Positions 1-6,938 of a DNA stretch of 19,002 nt are shown piece after piece (positions within the stretch are counted from its first letter, which is position 1; each line of letters opens with the position of its first letter). The stretch covers positions 1-19,002 of the forward strand of contig JAEYXQ010000100.1 of NCBI GenBank assembly GCA_023431205.1, in the 5' to 3' direction. Under the pieces are notes generated by a model. It saw only the letters and a program-made list of their open reading frames with translations, did not search any database and had not been told where the DNA came from. The DNA comes from Pseudomonadota bacterium. GTDB taxonomy: Bacteria > Pseudomonadota > Alphaproteobacteria > Rhizobiales > Devosiaceae. A program made the position numbers and the translations under genes.

Positions 1-665
1 GCCCGGTGCAGGCGCGATACCTCGCGCTCATGCTGCAGCGCCGCCTCGGCCCGCATTCCCGTGCGCAGCCCGCGCACCAGGATGATGGCGACAAGCACGC
101 CGGCCGCCAGCGTCGCCAGCAGGTAGCCGATCACTTCGAACAGGATCTGCCGCCGGCTCTCGCGCACCACGGCCTGCCGGGCGCGCCCATCCAGCATGCC
201 GGCATTGGCGAAGTCACGCATGCTCAGCGCCAGCTTCTGCGCAGTGTCGTGCAGATCGACGATCGCCGCCGCATCGTCTGGCTGAAGCGTCGCGAGTGCA
301 GGACGATGCTCCTCCAGCATCGTGCGCATCGCGGCCACTTCGTCGTCATAGCCCATGGCCGCAACGCGGCTGGTCATCTGGCCTTCCTCGAACAGCCTTA
401 TGCGGCTGTCGAGCAGGTCATAGCGCAGCACCACTTCGTCCAGCTGCACCCGCCCGGCTTCGAATTGCAGCGCGGTGTCGGCCAGCCGCATGGCTTCATA
501 CTGACCCTGGCTGGAAAACCAGATCACGCCCTCAGCCGGTTCGCCGCTTAGCCGGTTCTCGTTGAGGGCGAGTCGCGTTACCGCCGTCAGCAGCAGCACG
601 AACAGCACCGTCACGGCGAGGGCTGCGGCGAGAAACGACCGCGAGATCCACGGCCGCTCCGTCAT
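1..665 (-). CDS. Membrane sensor protein, probable histidine kinase, N-terminal part only
   Basis: The reading frame starts at ATG 665-663 and stays open to the window edge, giving 221 codons; the rest lies outside. Visible are a short cytoplasmic start (MTERPWISRS), a first membrane segment at about residues 11-31, a predicted helical periplasmic domain at about 32-172, and a second membrane segment at about 174-197. A charged stretch rich in Glu and Arg (about 198-221) then begins what looks like a linker helix. This layout is that of a two-component sensor. A diguanylate cyclase or chemoreceptor would look the same here, because the output domain is not in the window. The motif WFSSQGQYEAMRLAD near residue 49 resembles periplasmic helical domains of Rhizobiales hybrid kinases (recollection of the family). 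The ATG overlaps the TGA of the upstream secreted gene as ATGA, so the two are probably translated together and may sense together. Confidence 0.7.
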   Translation of the reverse strand, partial: MTERPWISRSFLAAALAVTVLFVLLLTAVTRLALNENRLSGEPAEGVIWFSSQGQYEAMRLADTALQFEAGRVQLDEVVLRYDLLDSRIRLFEEGQMTSRVAAMGYDDEVAAMRTMLEEHRPALATLQPDDAAAIVDLHDTAQKLALSMRDFANAGMLDGRARQAVVRESRRQILFEVIGYLLATLAAGVLVAIILVRGLRTGMRAEAALQHEREVSRLHR

Positions 666-1213
666 TGCACGCGGAGGGCCTTGAGCTGCCACACCCAGCG
701 GTCATGCAGCCGCCGGTCCTGCAGTTCCGGATGCTGGTCGCGCGGATAAACGATCCAGATCGGCCCCTTGTCGCTGACCTTCATCTCTTCGCCGTCCATG
801 GTGGTCGCCAGCAGCACGTCGAAGTTCTGGAAGTCCTCCATCGGCACTTCCACCGTGTAGTCGTTGAGGGCAGAAGCCATCACCGTGCTGCCCTCGGCGC
901 CCACACGCTCGAGCACTGTCCGGGCGAGGACGCCCGAGAAGGCCGGCACCCCGTCCGTCCAGGGGGTCGAGGTTTCGATCTCGGTCAGTCCCAGCGCCTG
1001 GAGCATCTCCCGGTCGAAGGCGGCGCCTTCATCCGTGTTGATCACCGCGATATTACCACTGACCAGCAGGATCACCGGTCCCTCGGGGGCCGGCAGCGGC
1101 TCTGCCGCCCAGGCTGCCGGAAGCACCAGCGCCATCGTCATCGCTGTCAGCGCAGTGGCCGCTACACTCACACGTCCGCGTACCAGACCTGATACCCACC
1201 CCGACGAAAACAT
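662..1213 (-). CDS. Secreted molybdopterin-oxidoreductase-fold protein without cysteine
   Basis: 183 residues. The N-terminus is a signal peptide: Arg12 and Arg14, a hydrophobic core at about 16-33, and an Ala-Trp-Ala cleavage motif at 34-36, so the mature protein of about 147 residues is periplasmic. The mature part matches the small oxidoreductase molybdopterin-binding family (sulfite-oxidase-like fold): VSGNIAVINT near 51, TPWTDGVPAFSGV at 83-95, LNDYTVEVP at 116-124, DKGPIWIVYP at 148-157 and a closing WVWQLKALRV. There is no cysteine anywhere, so the thiolate that binds molybdenum in sulfite oxidase is missing. I infer a binding or sensing role rather than catalysis. The ATG at 1213 has a GAGGT ribosome-binding site six bases upstream. 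The stop overlaps the start of the membrane sensor gene (ATGA), so the two form an operon. The ligand cannot be read from the sequence. Confidence 0.75.
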   Translation of the reverse strand: MFSSGWVSGLVRGRVSVAATALTAMTMALVLPAAWAAEPLPAPEGPVILLVSGNIAVINTDEGAAFDREMLQALGLTEIETSTPWTDGVPAFSGVLARTVLERVGAEGSTVMASALNDYTVEVPMEDFQNFDVLLATTMDGEEMKVSDKGPIWIVYPRDQHPELQDRRLHDRWVWQLKALRVQ

Positions 1214-1396
1214 GGCTGAACCTCAACTACACGCCCCAAGTAATCGCAACTATCTACGCTTGGCCGTCGAGAAACGCATCTAAAATCGCATGATCTCGTC
1301 CGGCCTCTGTCTTGCTTTCCGTTGCTCGCTTGGGCTGGAACCGATTCTGCGTCAGGAGCTTAGCTCCAGGACCCGACTCTCCAGCAAAGCATCAAC
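1214..1396. promoter_or_regulatory. Divergent intergenic region between sensor operon and MAPEG operon
   Basis: These 183 bases separate two operons read away from each other, so they must hold promoters in both directions. I could not place a convincing -35/-10 pair. Two GANTC sites, the target of the alphaproteobacterial CcrM methylase, occur at 1343-1347 (GATTC) and 1375-1379 (GACTC). A small hairpin, GGAGC-TTA-GCTCC, sits at 1355-1367. Neither is strong evidence of function alone. Confidence 0.4.
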
Positions 1397-1822
1397 ATGC
1401 CCCTCGCCGACAAACTCCTCGTCCTCGCCGTCGGCGCCCAGGTCCTGCTGACCCTCTCTGTTCTGGTGGCGCTCGGTTTCGAGCGGGTGCCGCGCATCGC
1501 TCGTGGCGAGATCAGGGTCGCCGATATCGCCGTCGAGCGCACCGCATACCCGCTCAGGGCGAGGTTGCTTTCCAACAACCTCGACAACCAGTTCCAGCTG
1601 CCCGTTCTGTTCTTCGTTGCCGCGCTTCTGGCGCTGTGGACCGGCGCTCCTTCATGGTGGGAGGTCTCTGCCGCCTGGGTGTTCGTGGCGCTGCGCTATG
1701 TCCACGCTGCCATCCACGTAACCACCAACCGGGTTCATCGGCGCTTCTTCGCATACACCGCCGGCCTTGCGGTGTTGGCCATGCTCTGGCTAATGCTCCT
1801 CATCCGCATCATCACCGCTTGA
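1397..1822 (+). CDS. MAPEG family membrane protein
   Basis: 141 residues with about four membrane segments (roughly 7-27, 68-84, 90-108, 119-139). MAPEG proteins are small integral membrane proteins related to microsomal glutathione transferases and leukotriene synthases; most bacterial members have no assigned substrate. Family signatures visible are NNLDNQFQLPVLFF at 60-73, which corresponds to the conserved N-x-x-E/D-N-x-P-V-L-F region, and RYVHAAIHVTTNRVHRR at 100-116, the arginine-rich loop. The length is normal for the bacterial group. The start is the first ATG in a suitable position; its ribosome-binding site is weak. The stop is five bases before the RsmB-type methyltransferase, so the two are co-transcribed, though no functional link is obvious. 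Confidence 0.85.
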   Translation: MPLADKLLVLAVGAQVLLTLSVLVALGFERVPRIARGEIRVADIAVERTAYPLRARLLSNNLDNQFQLPVLFFVAALLALWTGAPSWWEVSAAWVFVALRYVHAAIHVTTNRVHRRFFAYTAGLAVLAMLWLMLLIRIITA

Positions 1823-1827
1823 GCCCC

Positions 1828-3117
1828 ATGCGCCTTCCTGGACGCCTCTCTGCCGCCATCGACGTTCTCACCGAAGTGGAGAACCGCCGTCGCCCGGTAT
1901 CCGAAGCGCTGAAGTCTTGGGGGCAGGCCAACCGCTTTGCCGGAGCCGGGGACCGCGCCGCCATCGGCAACCTCGTCTACGACGCCCTGCGTCGCCGCGC
2001 CTCGCATGCCGCCCGAATGGGCGACAGCTCGCCGCGAAGTCTCGTCCTCGCCGTTGCCGTTTGCGATTGGGGCGAGAACCCCGAGGCTTTGTCACAGAGC
2101 TTCACCGCCGACACCCATGCGCCCGAGCCGTTGACGGAAGCCGAGATCACTCTCCTTTCGGCGCCGGCGCCCGAGATGCCGCCCCACATCGCCGCCGACG
2201 TACCCGAGTGGCTTGCCCCTTCGCTCGAGCGTGCCTTAGGCGACAGCTGGATCGAGGAAGGCCGCGGTTTCGCCGGCCGGCCGTCGCTGGATCTGCGGGC
2301 AAACACGCTGAAGTCGAGCCGCGAGCGCGTGCTCAAGTCCCTCGCCCGTTTCGATCCGCACCCGACCGCCATCGCTCCCCTCGGCGTCACCATGCCCGCC
2401 GGAGCCCGCGACGCGCGTACCCCCAACGTCACCACCGACGAACGCTACCTCAAGGGGTGGTTCGAGGTGCAGGACCAGGGCAGCCAGATTGTGGCGACCC
2501 TCGCCAACGGCAGGCCCGGCGACCAGGTGCTCGATCTTTGCGCCGGGGCAGGGGGCAAGACCCTCGCGCTTGCCGCCGCCATGGATAACCGCGGCCAGAT
2601 CTTCGCCTATGACAGCGATCGTGCCCGCCTTGCCCCGATCTATGATCGGCTCAAGCGCAACGGCGCCCGCAACGTGCAGGTCCGCGCCCCCGAACCCGGC
2701 GCCCTCGATGACCTCGCCGGCAAGATGGACCGCGTCGTCGTCGACGCACCCTGCACCGGCACCGGCACCTGGCGCCGCCGCCCCGACACCAAGTGGAAGC
2801 TCACGCCCGAGCTCCTCGCCCAGCGCTTGGTTGACCAGTCCGCCGTCCTCAACCAGGCCGTCGGCTTCCTCAAGCCCGGCGGCCACCTCGTCTACATCAC
2901 CTGCTCCATCCTGCCGCAGGAGAACGACGATCAGGTGCGGGCGCTACTCGCAACCCAAGCCAACCTCGCGGTCGTTCCCGCCACGGAAGCATGGCAGGCC
3001 GCCTTCGGTACCTCGATCCCGACCGGCCTTGCGACCGAGCTTGGCGGCGTCGTTCTGACGCCCCACCGCACCGGCACGGATGGCTTCTACTGCATGGTCC
3101 TGCGCCGCACCGCCTAG
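1828..3117 (+). CDS. RsmB/NOP-family RNA (cytosine-5) methyltransferase
   Basis: 429 residues. It is predicted to transfer a methyl group from S-adenosylmethionine to carbon 5 of a cytosine in 16S rRNA. The N-terminal third (about 1-150) is helical and RNA-binding-like. The Rossmann methyltransferase domain follows, with the SAM motif VLDLCAGAGGKTLALAA near 235, the motif IV cysteine in DAPCTGTG (Cys309) and the motif VI catalytic cysteine in YITCSILPQEN (Cys359). Both cysteines needed by m5C RNA methyltransferases are present. The start ATG 1828 gives MRLPGRLSAAIDVL, the usual beginning of the Rhizobiales members; the open frame continues upstream to 1312 but only over the MAPEG gene. Without a NusB-like domain at the N-terminus it may be a second, RsmB-like paralog rather than the strict RsmB ortholog, so I give no symbol. 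Confidence 0.9.
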   Translation: MRLPGRLSAAIDVLTEVENRRRPVSEALKSWGQANRFAGAGDRAAIGNLVYDALRRRASHAARMGDSSPRSLVLAVAVCDWGENPEALSQSFTADTHAPEPLTEAEITLLSAPAPEMPPHIAADVPEWLAPSLERALGDSWIEEGRGFAGRPSLDLRANTLKSSRERVLKSLARFDPHPTAIAPLGVTMPAGARDARTPNVTTDERYLKGWFEVQDQGSQIVATLANGRPGDQVLDLCAGAGGKTLALAAAMDNRGQIFAYDSDRARLAPIYDRLKRNGARNVQVRAPEPGALDDLAGKMDRVVVDAPCTGTGTWRRRPDTKWKLTPELLAQRLVDQSAVLNQAVGFLKPGGHLVYITCSILPQENDDQVRALLATQANLAVVPATEAWQAAFGTSIPTGLATELGGVVLTPHRTGTDGFYCMVLRRTA

Positions 3118-3133
3118 CCGGCCCGCGGCTAGG
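3113..3133. terminator. Hairpin built from the two convergent stop codons, no U-tract
   Basis: CCTAGCCG (3113-3120), loop GCCCG, then CGGCTAGG (3126-3133): a perfect 8-bp stem. The TAG of the methyltransferase (3115-3117) and the TAG of the acyltransferase on the other strand (3131-3129) are the mirror positions of the stem. It could mark the 3' ends of both transcripts. No run of T follows on either strand, so it is not a classical intrinsic terminator. Confidence 0.4.
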
Positions 3134-4358
3134 AACTTGCCACCGGTACCGCCCCGTCCCGCGGCTCACGCCGAAGCCGTGGCTCGAGCCGCCGCGCCCA
3201 CTCCACCACCGGCCGTTCCAGCACCCTGAAGCTCACCGTCGCCACCACCAGCGTCAGCCCGATGACGAGCGCACCGGTGATCAGCCAGGTGCTCCACCCC
3301 AGCGGACCGGAGGTCTCGAACGATCCCGGCACCACCCGCTCGATCAGCCACATGATCAGGAAGTGCCAGATATAGATGCCGAAGGAAATTTCCGCGATGA
3401 ACCGCACCGGCCGGGCATCCAGCTTCCGCCCCGCAGCCACCGAACCCGGCAGCGCCACCAGCGCCACGCCCACCAACAGCGGCATCCATGGAAAGGCATA
3501 GGGCACCCCAAGCCACCCAAAGCCCTCCGTCAGTTCACCCACGCCCATGCTCATCAGCACGCCCATCCCGACGATTGCCAGCACCCCGGCAAGGTCGAAC
3601 CCCCAATGACGCCGCCCGGCCAGCTGCACCTGCACCCCTGCCGCCAGCGCCCCGACCGCAAAGATCGCAAAGAACCCGATCGGGTTGAACCGCGGCATCC
3701 ACGCCTTGGCCCCGCCCACCAGCCCGAACTGCCAGCCGCGCTCGACCTCGTCGATCGGCGCCCAGTGCACCACCAGCACGTGCCCCACCAGCACGATGCC
3801 GATCACGCCCACCCACAACAGCCGCGCCGTGGCTCCCCTGGCGCCCAGCGCAAACAGCCCCGCCAGCGCCATCGGCAGCAGCAGGTATGAGGTCACTTCG
3901 AAGCCGATCGACCAGAGCGGGCCATTGTTGTCGACCGGAAACAGCGTCACCCAGTGCCAGTCGCTGACCAGCAGCGCTCCTGCCACGAACCGCGTCACCC
4001 GCTCGGCATCCAGCACCTTGCCGCCCAGCCACAGGTCCAGCAGCAGGCTGGCCACCAGCGCCAGCCAGAAGCCTGGCAGGATTCGCGCCATCCGCCGCAG
4101 CGCATACACCTTCAGCGACGGCATCGGCTTGCCGGCATCCAGCGCCAGCCAGAACGGCCGCGCCAGGAGGAACCCGCTCAGCACGAAGAACACCGACACC
4201 CCGAAGCTGCCCAGCGTCAGCCAGCGGATCAGCGGCTGCACCGTCTCCGGCGCCGAGCCCAAATCCATGCGGAACGCCAGGTGGTGCATCAGCACGGCAA
4301 GGCACGCCAGCGCCCGCAGGCAGTCGGCACCGCTCAGTCGATTTTCCGTCACCCGCAT
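3129..4358 (-). CDS. OafA/YrhL-type membrane acyltransferase (acyltransferase family 3)
   Basis: 409 residues from ATG 4358, with about ten hydrophobic segments. Family members move an acyl group, often acetyl, onto surface sugars such as O-antigen, exopolysaccharide or peptidoglycan. Signatures are the opening ADCLRALACLAVLMHHLAF (11-29) with the conserved His25/His26, FGVSVFFVLSGFLLARPF in the third segment, RRMARILPGFW, and near the end ISFGIYIWHFLIMW. No extracellular SGNH domain is fused. The start is uncertain: GGAGG lies only one base before ATG 4358 but seven bases before GTG 4352, so translation may begin two codons later. The frame stays open much further upstream, but only across the guaA antisense strand. 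It stands alone, convergent with RsmB and divergent from guaA, so its acceptor sugar cannot be inferred. Confidence 0.87.
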   Translation of the reverse strand: MRVTENRLSGADCLRALACLAVLMHHLAFRMDLGSAPETVQPLIRWLTLGSFGVSVFFVLSGFLLARPFWLALDAGKPMPSLKVYALRRMARILPGFWLALVASLLLDLWLGGKVLDAERVTRFVAGALLVSDWHWVTLFPVDNNGPLWSIGFEVTSYLLLPMALAGLFALGARGATARLLWVGVIGIVLVGHVLVVHWAPIDEVERGWQFGLVGGAKAWMPRFNPIGFFAIFAVGALAAGVQVQLAGRRHWGFDLAGVLAIVGMGVLMSMGVGELTEGFGWLGVPYAFPWMPLLVGVALVALPGSVAAGRKLDARPVRFIAEISFGIYIWHFLIMWLIERVVPGSFETSGPLGWSTWLITGALVIGLTLVVATVSFRVLERPVVEWARRLEPRLRREPRDGAVPVASS

Positions 4359-4379
4359 CCCTCCAACTTGCCGGCACGG

Positions 4380-4462
4380 CAACGCGCCATCGGCACTGCC
4401 CGTTTCGCGTCCGCCATGCAAGGCCGGCCTGCATCCGATGCGCTTGCGAAAACGGCGCGTTG
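4380..4462 (+). promoter_or_regulatory. Potentially structured guaA leader
   Basis: In the 120-base gap upstream of guaA, CAACGCGCC (4380-4388) is perfectly complementary to GGCGCGTTG (4454-4462), and ATCGG (4389-4393) to CCGAT (4435-4439). The enclosed loop holds a self-complementary AGGCCGGCCT (4421-4430). The closing stem ends six bases before the AAGGG ribosome-binding site of guaA (4468-4472). This could be a leader RNA structure or chance pairing in GC-rich DNA. It matches no riboswitch class that I recognise. Confidence 0.35.
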
Positions 4463-4478
4463 GCGATAAGGGCTCGCC

Positions 4479-6050
4479 ATGCAAACCCCCGCCAGCGCCG
4501 CCCCCACCGAGTCCATCCTCATCGTCGATTTCGGCTCGCAGGTCACTCAGTTGATCGCCCGCCGCATCCGCGAGACCGGGGTGTACTGCGAAATCCACCC
4601 CTTCCAGAACGCCGGTGCCGCCGTCGCCGCCCTCAAGCCCGCCGGCATCGTGCTCTCGGGCAGCCCCGCCTCGACCCTCGACGAGAACGCGCCGACCATC
4701 GATCCGGCCGTGTTCGAGGCCAATGTGCCGATCCTCGGCATCTGCTACGGCCAGCAGGCGCTGTGCATGGCCCTCGGTGGCCGTGTTGAAGCTGGCCATC
4801 ACCGTGAGTTCGGCCGCGCCGAAGTCACCGCCCACAAGCCTTCGGCGCTTTATGACGGCGTCTGGGAAGTCGGGACTCAGCATCAGGTCTGGATGAGCCA
4901 TGGCGACCGCGTCGTGGCGCTTCCGGAAGGCTTCGAGGTCGTCGGCACCTCCGCCAACGCCCCCTTCGCCGTGATTGCCAACGAGGCCCGCCGCATCTGG
5001 GCCGTGCAGTTCCACCCCGAGGTGGTGCACACGCCCGATGGCGCCAGGCTCTACGCCAACTTCGTCCACAAGATCTGCGGTATTCAGTCCAGCTGGACCA
5101 TGGCCGCCTACCGCTCGCGCATGATCGACAAGATCCGCGAGCAGGTCGGCACCGGCCGTGTCATCTGTGGCCTCTCCGGTGGCGTCGACTCCTCGGTCGC
5201 CGCGGTCCTGATCCACGAGGCCATCGGCGATCAGCTCACCTGCATCTATGTCGACCACGGCCTGATGCGCCTCAACGAATCCGAGCAGGTCGTCGGCATG
5301 TTCCGCGACCAGTTCAACATCCCCCTGGTCCATGTCGACGCGGCCGACCTGTTCATCGGCGAACTCGAAGGCCAGTCCGACCCCGAGACCAAGCGCAAGA
5401 TCATCGGCCGGCTGTTCATCGAGGTGTTCGAAGACGAGGCCAAAAAGCTTGGCGGCGCCGAGTTCCTGGCCCAGGGCACGCTCTATCCCGACGTCATCGA
5501 ATCCGTCTCCTTCACCGGCGGCCCCTCGGTCACCATCAAGTCCCACCACAATGTCGGCGGCCTGCCCGAGCGCATGAACATGCAGCTCGTCGAGCCGCTG
5601 CGGGAGCTGTTCAAGGACGAGGTCCGCGCCCTCGGCCGCGAACTGGGCATCCCTGAAAGCTTCATCGGCCGCCACCCCTTCCCGGGTCCCGGTCTTGCCA
5701 TTCGCTGCCCGGGCGGCATCACCCGCGAGAAGCTGGATATTCTGCGCCAGGCCGACGCCATTTATCTCGACGAGATCCGCAAGGCCGGCCTTTACGACCA
5801 GATCTGGCAGGCCTTTGCCGTCTTGCTGCCGGTGCAGACCGTCGGCGTCATGGGCGATGGTCGCACCTACGAGTTCGTCTGCGCCCTCCGTGCCGTGACC
5901 TCGGTCGATGGCATGACGGCCGACTTCTACCAGTTCGACATGAACTTCCTCGGCCGCGCCGCCACCCGCATCATCAACGAAGTCCGTGGCATCAACCGCG
6001 TCGTTTATGACGTGACCAGCAAGCCCCCGGGCACCATCGAATGGGAATAG
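4479..6050 (+). CDS. guaA: GMP synthase (glutamine-hydrolysing)
   Basis: 523 residues. It converts XMP to GMP using ATP and ammonia released from glutamine, the last step of guanine nucleotide synthesis, in the cytoplasm. The N-terminal class I glutamine amidotransferase domain shows its whole triad: Cys89 in GICYGQQ, and His179 and Glu181 in FHPEVVHT. The ATP pyrophosphatase domain begins with the P-loop SGGVDSS at 233-239. The C-terminal dimerisation domain ends with RVVYDVTSKPPGTIEWE, typical of the family. The length is normal. ATG 4479 has AAGGG six bases upstream. The upstream leader can fold (4380-4462) and two hairpins follow the stop. Together with purF elsewhere in the window it gives two purine-pathway genes, though they are not in one operon. 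Confidence 0.98.
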   Translation: MQTPASAAPTESILIVDFGSQVTQLIARRIRETGVYCEIHPFQNAGAAVAALKPAGIVLSGSPASTLDENAPTIDPAVFEANVPILGICYGQQALCMALGGRVEAGHHREFGRAEVTAHKPSALYDGVWEVGTQHQVWMSHGDRVVALPEGFEVVGTSANAPFAVIANEARRIWAVQFHPEVVHTPDGARLYANFVHKICGIQSSWTMAAYRSRMIDKIREQVGTGRVICGLSGGVDSSVAAVLIHEAIGDQLTCIYVDHGLMRLNESEQVVGMFRDQFNIPLVHVDAADLFIGELEGQSDPETKRKIIGRLFIEVFEDEAKKLGGAEFLAQGTLYPDVIESVSFTGGPSVTIKSHHNVGGLPERMNMQLVEPLRELFKDEVRALGRELGIPESFIGRHPFPGPGLAIRCPGGITREKLDILRQADAIYLDEIRKAGLYDQIWQAFAVLLPVQTVGVMGDGRTYEFVCALRAVTSVDGMTADFYQFDMNFLGRAATRIINEVRGINRVVYDVTSKPPGTIEWE

Positions 6051-6071
6051 GCGTCACCATCGGGTGACGCC
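6050..6071 (+). terminator. Hairpin on the guaA stop codon
   Basis: GGCGTCACC (6050-6058), loop ATCG, GGTGACGCC (6063-6071): a perfect 9-bp stem that starts on the last base of the guaA TAG. No T-run follows directly, but a second hairpin comes five bases later. Confidence 0.5.
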
Positions 6072-6075
6072 GTCC

Positions 6076-6098
6076 GGCGCGCGGCGAACCGCGCGTTT
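6076..6098 (+). terminator. Second hairpin downstream of guaA, followed by TTT
   Basis: CGCGCGG (6078-6084), loop CGAA, CCGCGCG (6089-6095), then TTT (6096-6098). The stem is very GC-rich with a stable-looking tetraloop and a short T-run. It is a fair candidate for the actual guaA terminator and would separate guaA from the yfgM-der operon, whose promoter must then lie at about 6097-6159. A weak candidate promoter is TTGCAT at 6097-6102 with TAGACG at 6119-6124. Confidence 0.5.
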
Positions 6099-6159
6099 GC
6101 ATCTGGTTGCCACCATGCTAGACGTGCCCGCAACTTCAGCAATCGAGCGCCGGACGGTC

Positions 6160-6909
6160 ATGTCGCAGGACAACATCTTTCACGAAGTCGACGAGGAACT
6201 GCGCAGCGACCGCATGCGAAAGCTGTGGCGCCGCGTCATGCCCTATGTGATCGGTGCGGCCGTCGGTGTCGTCGCCATCGTTGCCATCAACGAGGGCTGG
6301 CAGTGGTACCACGCCAACAACGCCGCCCAGTCCTCCGACGAGTTCTATGCAGCTCTCGACCTTGCCGATGGCGGTGACGTCGCCGCTGCCCAGGCGCAGC
6401 TGGATCAGCTGGCTGCCGATGGCTCGGGCAGTTACCCGGTGCTCGCCCAGTTCGCCAAGGCCGGCCTTCTCGCCCGCGGGGGCAATGCCGCCGAGGCCGT
6501 GGCGCTCTACGATTCTCTCGCCAACACCCAGTCCGACATCCGCCTGCGCGAACTGGCGCTGGTCCTTGCCGGCAGTCTGCTGGTCGATACCGGCACCGTG
6601 GCCGATGTGGAGGCACGCGTCGGCACCATCGCCGTCGAGGGCAATCCGCTGCGCAACGCCGCCCGCGAAACGCTCGGCCTCGCCCAGTACAAGGCGGCCG
6701 ACTATGCCGCCGCCCAGGCGAGCTTCGAAGCAGTGCTCAACGATCCGCTGGCGCAGTCCACCATCCGCAACCGCATGGGCTACTACCTTGCCCAGATGCT
6801 GGCCGCCGGTGTGATCACGGAAACGCCGGAAGCGGAGGCTGCTGCTGAAGCCATCGACGAAGCCCTGACCGGCGGCGACGCCATCACCGCCGAACCCGCG
6901 GCCAACTAG
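6160..6909 (+). CDS. YfgM-like tetratricopeptide membrane protein
   Basis: 249 residues from ATG 6160. A charged cytoplasmic N-terminus (MSQDNIFHEVDEELRSDRMR) is followed by one membrane segment at about 27-47 and a periplasmic alanine-rich helical domain of TPR character (about 55-225), with an acidic, low-complexity tail. This matches the YfgM/TPR_21 family. In E. coli, YfgM is a single-pass protein associated with the SecYEG translocon and periplasmic chaperones. The frame is open 32 codons further upstream, but those codons cross the terminator hairpins and look non-coding, and the cytoplasmic MSQDNIFHEV start is the family form. The ribosome-binding site is weak. The next gene, 29 bases on, is der. 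In E. coli bamB lies between yfgM and der; here it does not. Confidence 0.85.
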   Translation: MSQDNIFHEVDEELRSDRMRKLWRRVMPYVIGAAVGVVAIVAINEGWQWYHANNAAQSSDEFYAALDLADGGDVAAAQAQLDQLAADGSGSYPVLAQFAKAGLLARGGNAAEAVALYDSLANTQSDIRLRELALVLAGSLLVDTGTVADVEARVGTIAVEGNPLRNAARETLGLAQYKAADYAAAQASFEAVLNDPLAQSTIRNRMGYYLAQMLAAGVITETPEAEAAAEAIDEALTGGDAITAEPAAN

Positions 6910-6938
6910 CCGCTGCGGCGCAGAACGGATTTGCTGCC

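Noticed and set aside
6..551. Plus-strand open frame at the left edge.
   Set aside because: It is opposite the membrane sensor frame, which shows coherent membrane segments; the plus-strand peptide is His/Gln/Arg-rich noise.
1343..1379. Two GANTC sites near the MAPEG start as a sign of CcrM-controlled expression.
   Set aside because: GANTC is short enough to occur many times by chance in 19 kb; two sites alone are not evidence.
4359..5675. The acyltransferase frame stays open far upstream on the minus strand, giving an apparent fusion of about 850 residues.
   Set aside because: This stretch is antisense to guaA, which has every catalytic motif. The predicted antisense peptide is a low-complexity Asp/Gly/Ala/Leu/Val mix typical of the shadow of a GC-rich gene. 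The real protein starts at 4358 or 4352.
6064..6159. Longer YfgM-like protein starting at ATG 6064.
   Set aside because: Those 32 codons run through the guaA terminator hairpins and encode an Arg/Ala-rich stretch unlike the family's cytoplasmic start at 6160.
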